Origin: Streptomyces albicerus
GTDB taxonomy: Bacteria; Actinomycetota; Actinomycetes; Streptomycetales; Streptomycetaceae
Length of the DNA: 64,000 nucleotides
Direction of reading: 5' to 3'
Assembly (NCBI RefSeq): GCF_008905045.1
Contig: NZ_VWMY01000005.1
Coordinates: forward strand, 124,001 to 188,000
In this document: one piece after another, positions 17,439-25,921 of the stretch
How positions within the stretch are numbered: position 1 is the first letter of the stretch
Layout: every line of letters begins with the position of its first letter
Made by a program: the position numbers and the translations under genes
The notes under the pieces: generated by a model
What the model was told of the DNA's origin: nothing
The model's database searches: none
What the model saw: only the letters and a program-made list of their open reading frames with translations

Positions 17439-18464
17439 TCACGACCTTTCGAGGAGACGGCGGCACCCTTGCGCGATGCGGGCGCCATCGGGGACGTACG
17501 CCTTCTCCAGCACAGGGGAGAACGGCACGGGGGAGAAGGGGGCGCCGATGCGCAGGACCGGCGCGTCCAGGTAGTCGAAGGCCGCGTCCTGGATCTGGGC
17601 GGCGATCTCCCCGCCGAGCCCGCCGAAGGTGACGGCCTCGTGCACCACGAGGACCCGGTTGGTACGGCGGACGGAGGCGATCATGGTCTCGGTGTCCAGG
17701 GGCTGGACGGTGCGGGGGTCGATCACCTCGATCTCGATGCCCTCCGCAGCGAGTTCCTCGGCCGCCGCCAGTGCCTCGCCCACCATGCGGCCGAGCGCGA
17801 TGACGGTGACGTCGGAGCCCTGGCGCGCGGTGTGGGCCTGGCCGAGCGGGATGCCGTAGATCGGCTCGGGCACCTGGCTCTTGCTGCCCAGCAGGACCTT
17901 GTTGAGCATGACGACGACCGGGTTGTCGTCCCTGATCGCCGAGACGGTCAGGCCCTTGGCGGTGTACGCGTCGCACGGCATGACGACCTTGAGGCCGGGC
18001 ACATGCGCGAGCCAGGCCTCCAGGCTCTGGCTGTGCTGGGCGGCGGCTCCGAGCCCCGCGCCGGAGGCGGTGGTGATGGTGAGCGGCACCGAGAGGGCGC
18101 CGCCGAACATGTACTTCATCTTGGCGGCCTGGTTGACGATCTGGTCCAGGCAGACGCCGATGAAGTCCATGAACATCAGGTCGACGACGGGACGCAGACC
18201 CCGGGCCGCGGCGCCCACGCCGAGGCCGACCAGGGCGGCCTCGGAGATCGGGGTGTCGATCATCCGTCGGGGGCCGAACTCGTCGAGCAGGTTGTCGAAC
18301 ATCCGGAACACGCCGCCGTATCCGGCGACGTCCTCGCCGGCGACGAAGACGTTCTCGTCTTCCCGCATGGCCTGCGCGAGTCCTTCGTTGAACGCTTTGA
18401 CGTAGGTCAGTTTCCGCGCCGTGGCGTCCGGGGCGGCGGCGGGTGCTTCGGTGATGGTGGTCAT
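17439..18464 (-). CDS. 2-oxoacid dehydrogenase E1 beta subunit (transketolase-like)
   Basis: 341 residues with the typical E1b opening YVKAFNEGLAQAMREDENVFVAGEDVA. Next come the FRMFDNLLDEFG and DTPISEAALVG segments, and later VIDPRTVQPLDTETM. The family is pyruvate/acetoin/branched-chain 2-oxoacid dehydrogenase. The GG-rich box lies ahead of the ATG; a GTG at 18473 overlapping the E1a stop is an alternative start. It pairs with E1a at 18470 and E2 at 15851. The substrate is probably a 2-oxoacid made by the pathway (inference). Confidence 0.9.
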   Translation of the reverse strand: MTTITEAPAAAPDATARKLTYVKAFNEGLAQAMREDENVFVAGEDVAGYGGVFRMFDNLLDEFGPRRMIDTPISEAALVGLGVGAAARGLRPVVDLMFMDFIGVCLDQIVNQAAKMKYMFGGALSVPLTITTASGAGLGAAAQHSQSLEAWLAHVPGLKVVMPCDAYTAKGLTVSAIRDDNPVVVMLNKVLLGSKSQVPEPIYGIPLGQAHTARQGSDVTVIALGRMVGEALAAAEELAAEGIEIEVIDPRTVQPLDTETMIASVRRTNRVLVVHEAVTFGGLGGEIAAQIQDAAFDYLDAPVLRIGAPFSPVPFSPVLEKAYVPDGARIAQGCRRLLERS

Positions 18465-18469
18465 GGCGG

Positions 18470-19507
18470 TCACCCCGAGTAGACGTTGAGCAGCAGGTCG
18501 GCGGTATCGGGCAGCGGGCTGGCCTCGGCGTATGCGATGGCGTCGGCGATCTCGTCCCGGGTGCGCTGCCAGGTGTCGTCCAGCTCCGCGCGGGTGGCGG
18601 TGCCGTCGGCGAGGGCGCGGGCTTCCAGCAGGTCGATCGGGTCGCGGGTCTTCCACTCGGCGACCTCCTCGTCCGAGCGGTAGGGGTGGCGCAGTCCCTT
18701 GACGCCCTGATGGTCGTAGAAGCGGTAGGTCTTCGCCTCGATCATCATCGGGCCCTCGCCTGCCCGGGCGCGGGCGACGGCCTCGGTGGCGGCCCGGTGG
18801 ACGGCGGCCGCGTCCATGCCGTCGACGATCACGCTGGGCATGCCGTAGGCCGCGGCCCGGTCGGCGACGTCGGTGATCAGCATGTGCTTCGACTGGGGGG
18901 TGAACTCGGCGTAGCCGTTGTTCTCGCAGATGAACAGGACCGGCAGGCGCAGTACGGCGGCCATGTTGGCGGCCTCGTGGAAGGTGCCGATGTTCGTGGC
19001 ACCGTCGCCGAAGAAGGAGACGGCGACGCTGTCCTCGCCTTTGTACTGGGCGGCGAACGCGGCGCCGACGGCGATCGGGATGCCGGCGCCGACGATGCCG
19101 TTGGCGCCGAGCATGCCGAGGCTGAGGTCGTTGATGTGCATGCTGCCGCCGCGTCCGAGGCAGGCTCCGGTGACCCGGCCGTACAGCTCGGCGTACATGT
19201 GCCGGAAGCTGACGCCCTTGGCCACGGCATGCCCGTGTCCGCGGTGGGTGGAGGTGATCTGGTCGTCGTCGCGCAGTGCCGCCATCACCCCCGCGGCCAC
19301 GGCTTCCTGGCCGACGTACAGGTGCAGGAAACCCGGCAGTTTGCCGGCCTCCATGAGCTTGCCCGCCTCGGTCTCGAACAGCCGGATGCGGACCATGCGC
19401 TCGTGCAGGTCCCTGACGACCTGCGCGGATGTCTGGTTCGCGGCCGGATCGGCCGACTTCTTCGATGCCCTGGATGTGCTTGATGTGCGTGAGGCCCGTT
19501 GAGCCAT
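18470..19507 (-). CDS. 2-oxoacid dehydrogenase E1 alpha subunit (TPP-binding)
   Basis: 345 residues with the thiamine diphosphate motif from GDGATNIGTFHEA to ICENN (about residues 168-197). Other family segments are LYVGQEAVAAG, HRGHGHAVAKG and GRGGSMH. Residues 1-30 form a Ser/Thr/Lys-rich extension, as in acetoin-dehydrogenase-type E1a chains. ATG at 19507 follows AAGGGGCGG. The first gene of its operon; an inverted repeat (19576-19602) lies upstream. Confidence 0.9.
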   Translation of the reverse strand: MAQRASRTSSTSRASKKSADPAANQTSAQVVRDLHERMVRIRLFETEAGKLMEAGKLPGFLHLYVGQEAVAAGVMAALRDDDQITSTHRGHGHAVAKGVSFRHMYAELYGRVTGACLGRGGSMHINDLSLGMLGANGIVGAGIPIAVGAAFAAQYKGEDSVAVSFFGDGATNIGTFHEAANMAAVLRLPVLFICENNGYAEFTPQSKHMLITDVADRAAAYGMPSVIVDGMDAAAVHRAATEAVARARAGEGPMMIEAKTYRFYDHQGVKGLRHPYRSDEEVAEWKTRDPIDLLEARALADGTATRAELDDTWQRTRDEIADAIAYAEASPLPDTADLLLNVYSG

Positions 19508-19575
19508 CGTCCGCCCCTTCGCCCGAGGGAGGTGTGCTGGTGTGCCACGCAATCGGACTTTGTAGTGTCGGTCTA

Positions 19576-19602
19576 CAGTAAGTAGCAGAGGGCACCTTAC
19601 TG
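19576..19602. promoter_or_regulatory. Inverted repeat CAGTAAG-N13-CTTACTG, candidate operator upstream of E1a
   Basis: The arms are perfect 7-mers at 19576-19582 and 19596-19602, about 70 bases upstream of the E1a start and just beyond the VOC stop. The size suits a dimeric TetR regulator such as those at 14426 and 15223, but binding is inferred only. Confidence 0.4.
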
Positions 19603-19619
19603 AACAGGCTCTCTAATTA

Positions 19620-20123
19620 CTACGCCTCTGTCCGATCCGGCTCCGGATCGCCGCCGCGGCCTTCGACCAACTCCACGGCATTGCCTTCCGGGTCCGCCCA
19701 GAAGCTGATCCGCCGGCCCCGCGCCCGGACGACGACCGGGTCCGACAGGGGTCGGGCGCCCGCGGCCGTCAGCGCCGCTACCACCGGGTCCAGGTCGTCC
19801 AGATGGAAGGTGAGGTACGACAGCCCCCGGCGCACGGTCAGTGGCACGGCCGACTGTGCGGGCGCCGGGGGTGTCCGAGGCAGGATCAGCTTGACGCGCC
19901 CGCCGGAGGGCACCTGCAGCCAGACGACCAAGAGCTCGCCACCCAACCCGGCCGGAGTCCCGATGGACTCCGGTATGTGCGAGCGGTGTACCGCGAAGCA
20001 GCCGAGCACCTCGCGGTAGAAGTGCTCCATCAGCTCCAGGTCGCGTACGACCACTCCCGCCTCGAACGGCTCGGTCATGTGTGTCGGCGCCCGATGCGCC
20101 GGGATTGTCGTGTCCTCGCTCAC
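19620..20123 (-). CDS. VOC-family protein, possible extradiol dioxygenase-like or epimerase-like
   Basis: 167 residues in a two-module VOC fold: VVVRDLELMEHFYREVLGCFAV in the first half, LSYLTFHLDDLDPVVAALTAAG and SFWADPEGNAVELVEG in the second. His in TFHLDD and Glu in NAVELVE are plausible metal ligands. GTG at 20123 has a purine-rich upstream; an in-frame ATG at 20078 lacks one. The position between the dehydrogenase and oxygenase operons makes ring cleavage or lyase activity plausible, but this is not shown. Confidence 0.75.
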   Translation of the reverse strand: MSEDTTIPAHRAPTHMTEPFEAGVVVRDLELMEHFYREVLGCFAVHRSHIPESIGTPAGLGGELLVVWLQVPSGGRVKLILPRTPPAPAQSAVPLTVRRGLSYLTFHLDDLDPVVAALTAAGARPLSDPVVVRARGRRISFWADPEGNAVELVEGRGGDPEPDRTEA

Positions 20124-20276
20124 CCGTCGCCGCCCTTCGTCGAATGTCCGGCTGCCGTGTTCTTATGACTGGAGTCGTTTCACAGAAAGATCGGGGCCCG
20201 TCGGGCCCGTGGCCACCGGGGAAGGCGAGGTGGCCTGCGCGGCGCCGTATGGCAACTTCACCACTTTCTATTGACA

Positions 20277-20298
20277 GACAACACTAAGTCCTGTTGTC
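20277..20298. promoter_or_regulatory. Inverted repeat GACAACA-N8-TGTTGTC next to a TTGACA hexamer
   Basis: Perfect 7-bp arms at 20277-20283 and 20292-20298, immediately after TTGACA at 20271-20276. It lies about 75 bases upstream of the Rieske oxygenase start, so it is well placed to be a repressor site over the promoter of the 20372 operon. The rest of the 248-base gap from 20124 shows nothing else I can assign. Confidence 0.5.
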
Positions 20299-20371
20299 GT
20301 TTGCGGCACAGCCCAGCTGTCGCAACCGAAGCCCTTCGCCGGCTCGCGGCTGGGAGGATTGTGAGGACATC

Positions 20372-21646
20372 GTGGTCCAGACCAGTTCGCCGGAGATTCA
20401 GGAGACGGACGCCGAGCGTCAGCCGCCCCCGGCCCCCGAGTACTCCTCGTGGATCAGCCAGGACCGGTCCACCGACGCCGCATCCGTGACGATGCGGCGG
20501 GAGGCCGCCGAACTCGTCGAGCGCGTGATGACGCACTACCGCGACAACACGACGCACGAGGCCGAAGGCCAGTGGACGGAACCAGTCGCCCACTACCACG
20601 ACGCCGACCGCTGGCAGCGTGAGATGGATTCCGTCCACCGGAGCGTGCCACTGCCGCTCGCCATGTCCGCCGAGCTTCCCCGGCCGAACACCTACAAGGC
20701 CTTGGACGTGCTAGGCGTTCCGGTGCTGATCACCCGGGACCGCCAGGGCGCCGTACACGCGATGATCAACGCCTGCCGGCACCGGGGCGCGAAGATCATC
20801 GAGCCGGGCTGCGGGGTGTCCAAGCGCCTCACCTGCCCGTACCACTCCTGGTCGTACGATCTGGCCGGGGAACTGCGGGGCGTGTACGCGGAGAAGACCT
20901 TCGGCGAGGTGCCGCGGGAGGGACGCAGCCTGATCAGGCTGCCGGCCGGGGAGCGCGCCGGGATCGTCTTCGTCTCGCTCGACCCGGCGGCCGAGCACGA
21001 CCTCGACGCCTGGCTGGGCGATCTGCAGCCGTTGCTGGAGGGGCTGCGGCTGGCGGAGTGCCACCATTACGGGACCAAGGAGCTGACCAGTCCCAACTGG
21101 AAGGTCACCCTCGACGGGTACCTGGAGACGTACCACTTCGCCTCGCTGCACCCGAAGACGGTGTTCGAGACGAACCTCTCCAACATGATGGCCCACGACA
21201 CGTGGGGCCCTCACCAGCGCATCGCGCCGGCCCTGCGCCCCATCGCGCAGGCGGTCGAGCTGTCCCCGGACAAGCGCGATCCCGGCGAGTGCGTCGGCCC
21301 CATCTACTGGCTGTACCCAGGACTGGCGATCGCCGGTGGCTGGCGCCAGAAGATCGCCGTCTCCCTCGTGCTTCCCCGGACGGCCACCGAGTCGGTGACC
21401 CAGCAGATCATCCTGCTGCGGGAACCGGCGGTCACCGAGGAGGAACGCCAGGCCGCCGACCGGTTCGGCGAATGGTTCTACGAGGTGGTCCGCGACGAGG
21501 ACTACGCGACCACCTACGGAGTCCAGCAGGGCCTGCAGGCCCTCAGCGGCACCGACTTCGTCTTCGGGCGCAACGAGCCCGGACTGCAGCACTTCCACCG
21601 CACCATTCACCAACACCTGGAAAACACAGCAAGAGCCGCCAGGTGA
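20372..21646 (+). CDS. Rieske non-heme iron oxygenase, alpha subunit
   Basis: 424 residues. Rieske [2Fe-2S] motif: Cys135-x-His137 in CRHRGA and Cys155-x2-His158 in CPYHSW. Mononuclear iron site: NWKVTLDGYLETYHFASLH with His255 and His260. This resembles aromatic-ring and quaternary-amine/carnitine type oxygenases that work without a beta subunit. The GTG start at 20372 is chosen for its position after GAGGA; an ATG at 20294 would include an unlikely leader and the inverted repeat. It leads an operon with an SDR and a PEP-utilizing enzyme. Electrons probably come from the reductase at 39696. Confidence 0.9.
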   Translation: MVQTSSPEIQETDAERQPPPAPEYSSWISQDRSTDAASVTMRREAAELVERVMTHYRDNTTHEAEGQWTEPVAHYHDADRWQREMDSVHRSVPLPLAMSAELPRPNTYKALDVLGVPVLITRDRQGAVHAMINACRHRGAKIIEPGCGVSKRLTCPYHSWSYDLAGELRGVYAEKTFGEVPREGRSLIRLPAGERAGIVFVSLDPAAEHDLDAWLGDLQPLLEGLRLAECHHYGTKELTSPNWKVTLDGYLETYHFASLHPKTVFETNLSNMMAHDTWGPHQRIAPALRPIAQAVELSPDKRDPGECVGPIYWLYPGLAIAGGWRQKIAVSLVLPRTATESVTQQIILLREPAVTEEERQAADRFGEWFYEVVRDEDYATTYGVQQGLQALSGTDFVFGRNEPGLQHFHRTIHQHLENTARAAR

Positions 21647-21675
21647 CGAACCGACAAGACTCGCGGGAGAACACC

Positions 21676-22467
21676 ATGGTGGCTACGGGCAGCCTCGACG
21701 GACGTGTCGCGGTGATCACGGGCAGCACGCGCAGCATCGGCCGCGCCATCGCCGAAGCCTTTCTGGCCGACGGCGCGACGGTCGTGATCAGCGGCCGTTC
21801 GGAGCTCAAGGGCAAGCAGGCCCTGGACGAGATGGACGCCGGGGACCGGGCCGCCTTCCACCCCTGCGACGCCAACAGCCAGGAGGACATCGAGGCCCTC
21901 GCGGACTTCGCCGCCGAGCGCTTCGGCCGGCTCGACATCTGGGTCAACAACGTCGGCGGCACCTCGGGCTTCGCCCCCGTCCACCAGCTCAGCGACGAGG
22001 CCTGGCACAACGCCCTCAACCTGAACCTCAACGCCTACTTCTACGGCACCCGCCGGGCACTGCCCAAGATGCTGGACAACGGCTGGGGACGCATCATCAA
22101 CATCTCCTCCGTAGAGGGCAAGCAGGCCAACAAGCCGGCGATCAGCCACTACATCACCAACAAGCACGCCATCCACGGACTGACCAAGGCGACCGCCTTC
22201 GAATACGGCACCCAGGGCATCACCTGCAACGCCATCTGCCCCGGCGCCGTCGACACCGACCTGATGCGCGCCGCGGGCCCGGCCGCGGCCGAGGCCGAGG
22301 GCATCTCGTACGAGGAGTGGCTGGGCCGCTTCGCGGAGCACGCCGCCACCAAGAAGATCACCACCGTGGAGCAGATCGCCGGTGTCGCCTCGCTGCTCGC
22401 GAGCGACGCGGGCGCGGGCATCACGGGCACGCTGATCAGCGTCGACGGCGGCACGGCGCAGTGGTAG
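21676..22467 (+). CDS. SDR-family oxidoreductase
   Basis: A 263-residue SDR. The cofactor motif is altered to TGSTRSIG (normally TGxxxGIG, with Ser in place of the second Gly). NNVGG follows, then the catalytic Ser in NISSVEG and YITNK (Tyr/Lys). The C-terminus GTLISVDGGTAQW is typical. It sits 29 bases after the Rieske gene and before the PEP-utilizing enzyme. It may oxidise the hydroxyl or cis-diol formed by the oxygenase (inference). Confidence 0.9.
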   Translation: MVATGSLDGRVAVITGSTRSIGRAIAEAFLADGATVVISGRSELKGKQALDEMDAGDRAAFHPCDANSQEDIEALADFAAERFGRLDIWVNNVGGTSGFAPVHQLSDEAWHNALNLNLNAYFYGTRRALPKMLDNGWGRIINISSVEGKQANKPAISHYITNKHAIHGLTKATAFEYGTQGITCNAICPGAVDTDLMRAAGPAAAEAEGISYEEWLGRFAEHAATKKITTVEQIAGVASLLASDAGAGITGTLISVDGGTAQW

Positions 22468-22499
22468 GCACCGGGACGGACGGCGGGAGACCCACGGTC

Positions 22500-24236
22500 A
22501 TGAAGAGCTGGATCACGGACTGGCAGCGCAGTGAGCGGCTGCCGCACTACACCCGGGCCAACGCGGGGGAGACCCTTCCGGAGCCGGCCAGCCCGCTGGG
22601 CTGGACCCTGGTGTGGGGGCGCGGACTGCAGGGCTGGCGTCGCGGTTTCGTCGGCTTCGGCATCTACCGCGAGGAGGAGGTGGCCGGGCCGCGCCCGCCG
22701 TTCGTCGGCATGTTCGGCGGCTACTTCTACCTCAACCTGTCGCACATGCGGCTGTTCGGCATCCGTATGGGCCAGACCGCGGACCAGATCGACACGGCCT
22801 TCGTCGGCCAGCGCTCCGACACTCCGGCATACGCGGCGCACCCCGAGGACCAGGACGGCGAGCTGACGGCCAAGGCCGGCGGCACGCTCCAGCGGATGCT
22901 CGGCCAGACCTCCTTCCCGGAAGCCGACGCCGACCGGGTGCGGCTGCGCCGGATCCGCCGCGAGCGGCCCGACCTGACGCGGCTGTCGGGCGCCGAACTG
23001 GTGGCGCACGCCCGCTCGCTCCTCGACGAGGTGGAGACGACGTTCCAACGGCATGTCGAGTCGTCGCTGCCCGCGTCCGTCGGACCGGCGATCCTCGGCC
23101 CGCTGTGCGCGAGCGTGGACCGTTCCGGTGCCCTGCTCGACCTCATCGGCGGGCTGGGAGACGTCGACTCGGCCTCGCCCTCGACCGGACTGTGGACGCT
23201 GTCCCGCCAGGTGGCGGCCTCGGCCGAGCTGACCGCGCTGTTCGACGAGAGTCCGGCCGCGGTGGAGCGGGCGCTCGACGGGGCGACCGTGGACGTGAAG
23301 GCGTTCCGTGACGCGTTCGAGGAGTTCCTGGCCGAGTCCGGCGACCGCGGCCCCAACGAGTGGGACATCCACGCACTGTCCTGGGAGGCGGCGCCCCTCC
23401 AGGCGCTGGCCCTGGTCGACCGGATCCGGCACAGCTCCGACGACGACTCCCCGGCCGTCCGCCACCAGCGACTGACCGAGCGGCGCGAACAGGCGGCGCA
23501 GGAGATCCGGGCCGTGCTGCCCGAGGACGTACAGCCGATGTTCGACGCCGGAATGCACGCCGCCCAGGTGTGGATCCCGGCCCGCGAGCGCACCAAGGCG
23601 AACTGTGTGACCGTCGTCAACGAGATCCGTATGGCGGTGCGCGAGCTGGGCCGCCGCGGGGTCGAGGCGGGGCGCCTCGCCAAGCCCGAGGACCTCATGA
23701 TGCTGCTGGACACCGAGCTCGACGACTACGTCGCCGACCCGGAGCCCTTCGGCCCCGTCATCGCGCAGCGGCTGGGGGAGTACGCCGGCCTGCACGAGCT
23801 GGAACCGCCGTTCTTCGTCGCCGAGGACGCACAGACCGAGATCGACACCTGGCCGCGGCGCACCGAGGAACGCACCGAGGCCGCAGTCGAGGGCGATGTG
23901 CTCAGTGGCGTCGGCGGCAGCCACGGCACCTACACCGGCAGGGTGCGGGTGGTCACCGACCCGGCCTCGTGCGAGGCGCTGGAGCCGGGCGAGGTGCTGG
24001 TGGCGCCGATCACGGACGCGGCCTGGACCCCGCTGTTCCTCGTCGCCGGAGCCGCCGTCGTGGATGTGGGCGCGCTCAACAGCCACGCCGTCGTGGTCTG
24101 CCGCGAGCTCGGCATTCCGGCCGTCATCTCCGTCGAGGGCGGTACGCGGCGGCTGCGGGACGGCATGGTGATCACGGTCGACGGCGACAAGGGAACGGTC
24201 ACCGTGGACAGCGTCCCGGCGGCGCTCGTCATCTGA
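22500..24236 (+). CDS. PEP-utilizing-enzyme mobile-domain protein, rifampin-phosphotransferase-like without ATP-grasp
   Basis: 578 residues. The N-terminus carries RANAGETLPEPASPLGW, the signature of the substrate-binding part of rifampin phosphotransferase and phenylphosphate-synthase-like enzymes. A long helical middle follows. The C-terminal swivelling domain (about 455-578) has GALNSHAVVVCRELGIPAV with the phospho-acceptor His529. No ATP-grasp and no PEP/pyruvate barrel are present, so a separate phosphoryl-donor protein would be required. Third gene of the Rieske operon. The start ATG at 22500 follows GGGAGA. Predicted role: phosphoryl transfer to a pathway hydroxyl group (inference). 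Confidence 0.8.
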   Translation: MKSWITDWQRSERLPHYTRANAGETLPEPASPLGWTLVWGRGLQGWRRGFVGFGIYREEEVAGPRPPFVGMFGGYFYLNLSHMRLFGIRMGQTADQIDTAFVGQRSDTPAYAAHPEDQDGELTAKAGGTLQRMLGQTSFPEADADRVRLRRIRRERPDLTRLSGAELVAHARSLLDEVETTFQRHVESSLPASVGPAILGPLCASVDRSGALLDLIGGLGDVDSASPSTGLWTLSRQVAASAELTALFDESPAAVERALDGATVDVKAFRDAFEEFLAESGDRGPNEWDIHALSWEAAPLQALALVDRIRHSSDDDSPAVRHQRLTERREQAAQEIRAVLPEDVQPMFDAGMHAAQVWIPARERTKANCVTVVNEIRMAVRELGRRGVEAGRLAKPEDLMMLLDTELDDYVADPEPFGPVIAQRLGEYAGLHELEPPFFVAEDAQTEIDTWPRRTEERTEAAVEGDVLSGVGGSHGTYTGRVRVVTDPASCEALEPGEVLVAPITDAAWTPLFLVAGAAVVDVGALNSHAVVVCRELGIPAVISVEGGTRRLRDGMVITVDGDKGTVTVDSVPAALVI

Positions 24237-24243
24237 AACCGCC

Positions 24244-24283
24244 GCGGGCCCGTCGCTCCCCCTGACAGGGGCGACGGGCCCGC
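24244..24283 (+). terminator. Strong hairpin (attenuator or terminator)
   Basis: Arms GCGGGCCCGTCGC (24244-24256) and GCGACGGGCCCGC (24271-24283) are perfectly complementary, and the loop itself contains CCCC/GGGG pairing. It lies between the PEP-utilizing enzyme and the ABM gene. There is no T-run, as is common in this GC range. Confidence 0.65.
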
Positions 24284-24309
24284 GTGCTTGACCCGAGGAG
24301 AGGAACACC

Positions 24310-24624
24310 GTGTCAGAGGAAGTCATCGTCGCCGGCTGGATGGACTACGAGCCGGGCGACCGCGACGCGATGCTGGGGCATCTGGTCGAACTGGGGCGCC
24401 GGACGCTCGAGGAGGAGCCTGGCTGTCTGGACTACGCCATGACCGCGGACCCGAGCGACGAACGACGGATCCGCGTGTACGAGCGCTGGGCCTCCCAGCA
24501 GGCCCTCGACGACCACTTCACCACCCCGCACATCAAGGACTTCCGGGCGGCCGTGTCGGGGCTGACCCGAGTGGGGGTCTCCTTGCAGGCCCACGTGGTC
24601 GCCGTGTCCCACCCCATGCGCTGA
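24310..24624 (+). CDS. Antibiotic biosynthesis monooxygenase (ABM) domain protein
   Basis: 104 residues in one ABM/dimeric ferredoxin-like domain: VIVAGWMDYEPGDRDAMLGHL, EEPGCLDYAM, RRIRVYERWASQQALDDHF and a closing HIKDF. Such small proteins act as cofactor-free monooxygenases or as quinol-oxidising helpers. GTG start with GAGGAGAGGAAC upstream. Separated from the PEP enzyme by a hairpin, so expression may be partly uncoupled. Confidence 0.85.
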   Translation: MSEEVIVAGWMDYEPGDRDAMLGHLVELGRRTLEEEPGCLDYAMTADPSDERRIRVYERWASQQALDDHFTTPHIKDFRAAVSGLTRVGVSLQAHVVAVSHPMR

Positions 24625-24642
24625 CGGCGAAGCCCCTGCGGC

Positions 24643-25695
24643 CTACGCGGAATCGCCCAGCCGGACCAGCATCTTGCCGACGTTGCCACCGTCCAGCAGG
24701 GACAGCAGCGCCCCGGAAGCGTTCTCCAGGCCGTCAACCACCGTCTCGCGCGCGGTGATCCGGCCCGAACCGAGCCAACCCGCGACCCGCTCCTCGAACT
24801 CCGGCCGCAGGTCCTCATGGTCGCGCACGATGAAGCCGCGCAGGGTCAGCCGCTTGAGGACCGCCTGGATCAGCTGGTTGATGTCGGCCGACCGCTGGTT
24901 GGTGCCGGTCGACCCCCGCTCCCCGCCGAACTGCGACATCATGCCGCACAGGGCGACCCGGCCACCCGTCCGCAACGCGTGCAGGGCGGCGACGAGTTGC
25001 TCCCCGCCGACGTTGTCGAAGTAGACGTCGATGCCGTCGGGCGCCATCCGGGCGAGCGCCCCACGCACCGGCTCGGCGCGGTAGTCCGCGGCGTCGTCGT
25101 AGCCGAACTCCTTCACCAGCAGGGCGCACTTGTCCGGCCCTCCGGCGGTTCCGACGACCCGCTCCGCGCCCAGCAGCCGGGCGAACTGGCCGACGGCGCT
25201 GCCCACGGCCCCGGCCGCCGCCGACACGAAGACGGTGTCGCCCGGGCGCACCGCCGCGATCCGGATCAGGCCGACGTACGCGGTGAAGCCGGTCTGCCCG
25301 AGCAGCCCCAACCAAGTGGGCAGCGGGGCGAGTTCGGGGTCGATGCGCCCGGCGCCGTCGGTGGCTGAGGCGTCGACCACGGCCCATTCCCGCCAGCCGA
25401 GTTGGTGCCGTACATACGAGCCCGGCGGCACGTCGGAACAGCGGCTCTCCTGCACGACGCCCAGCGCCCGGCCGTCGAGCGGCGACCCGGGCGTGAAGTT
25501 GTGCGTGTAGTGCTTCTCGGTGCTCTCCAGCCGCCCGCGCATGGAGGGGTCGACGCTCATGTAGAGGTTGCGGACGAGCAGTTGGCCCTCACCCAGGGAC
25601 GGGAGCGGGCGCTCCTCGACCGCGAAGTCACCGGGAACCGGTTCTCCGTCGGGTCGGCGCACGAGGCAGACCGCCCGGGTCGTGCGGGGTGTCAT
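24643..25695 (-). CDS. NADP-dependent oxidoreductase, MDR superfamily (CurA/leukotriene B4 reductase-like)
   Basis: 350 residues. LGWREWAVVDA, GLLGQTGFTAYVGL and the cofactor segment VFVSAAAGAVGSAVGQFARLLGA (about 160-182) are typical. So are YFDNVGGEQLVAALHALRTGGRVALCG and the FIVRDHED strand. It lacks the catalytic-zinc cysteine pattern and so belongs to the zinc-independent enoyl/alkenal reductase branch, reducing an alpha,beta-unsaturated carbonyl. It ends the operon that begins with the second Rieske oxygenase. Confidence 0.9.
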   Translation of the reverse strand: MTPRTTRAVCLVRRPDGEPVPGDFAVEERPLPSLGEGQLLVRNLYMSVDPSMRGRLESTEKHYTHNFTPGSPLDGRALGVVQESRCSDVPPGSYVRHQLGWREWAVVDASATDGAGRIDPELAPLPTWLGLLGQTGFTAYVGLIRIAAVRPGDTVFVSAAAGAVGSAVGQFARLLGAERVVGTAGGPDKCALLVKEFGYDDAADYRAEPVRGALARMAPDGIDVYFDNVGGEQLVAALHALRTGGRVALCGMMSQFGGERGSTGTNQRSADINQLIQAVLKRLTLRGFIVRDHEDLRPEFEERVAGWLGSGRITARETVVDGLENASGALLSLLDGGNVGKMLVRLGDSA

Positions 25696-25699
25696 CGGT

Positions 25700-25915
25700 T
25701 CACTCCTCCGGCTGCCGGGCGACGCGCCGCTGGGCGAGGCGGCCCACCCAGCCGGCCATCTGGAGGTCGGCGTGGCGCAGCTCGCCCGACTGCCAGCGGG
25801 CCTGGAAGTCGAAGATGCCCTGCGCGCCGGACCGCGGGTCGGTCACCTCGACCAGACCGTCCTCGGTGAGCCGGTACACATGCCCGGTCAGCGGATGGAT
25901 CACTTGCTTGGACAT
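25700..25915 (-). CDS. Small conserved hypothetical protein in a Rieske operon
   Basis: 71 residues, soluble, no signal peptide, no cysteine. Segments VIHPLTGHVYRL, GLVEVTDPRSGAQGIFD and FQARWQSGELRHADLQMAGWVG look like two short beta hairpins and a helix. I recognise no domain. It lies tightly between the 2Fe-2S ferredoxin and the MDR reductase (6 and 4 bases away) and is therefore co-expressed with the second Rieske oxygenase. It could be an assembly or coupling factor. ATG start. Confidence 0.7.
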   Translation of the reverse strand: MSKQVIHPLTGHVYRLTEDGLVEVTDPRSGAQGIFDFQARWQSGELRHADLQMAGWVGRLAQRRVARQPEE

Positions 25916-25921
25916 AGGGGC

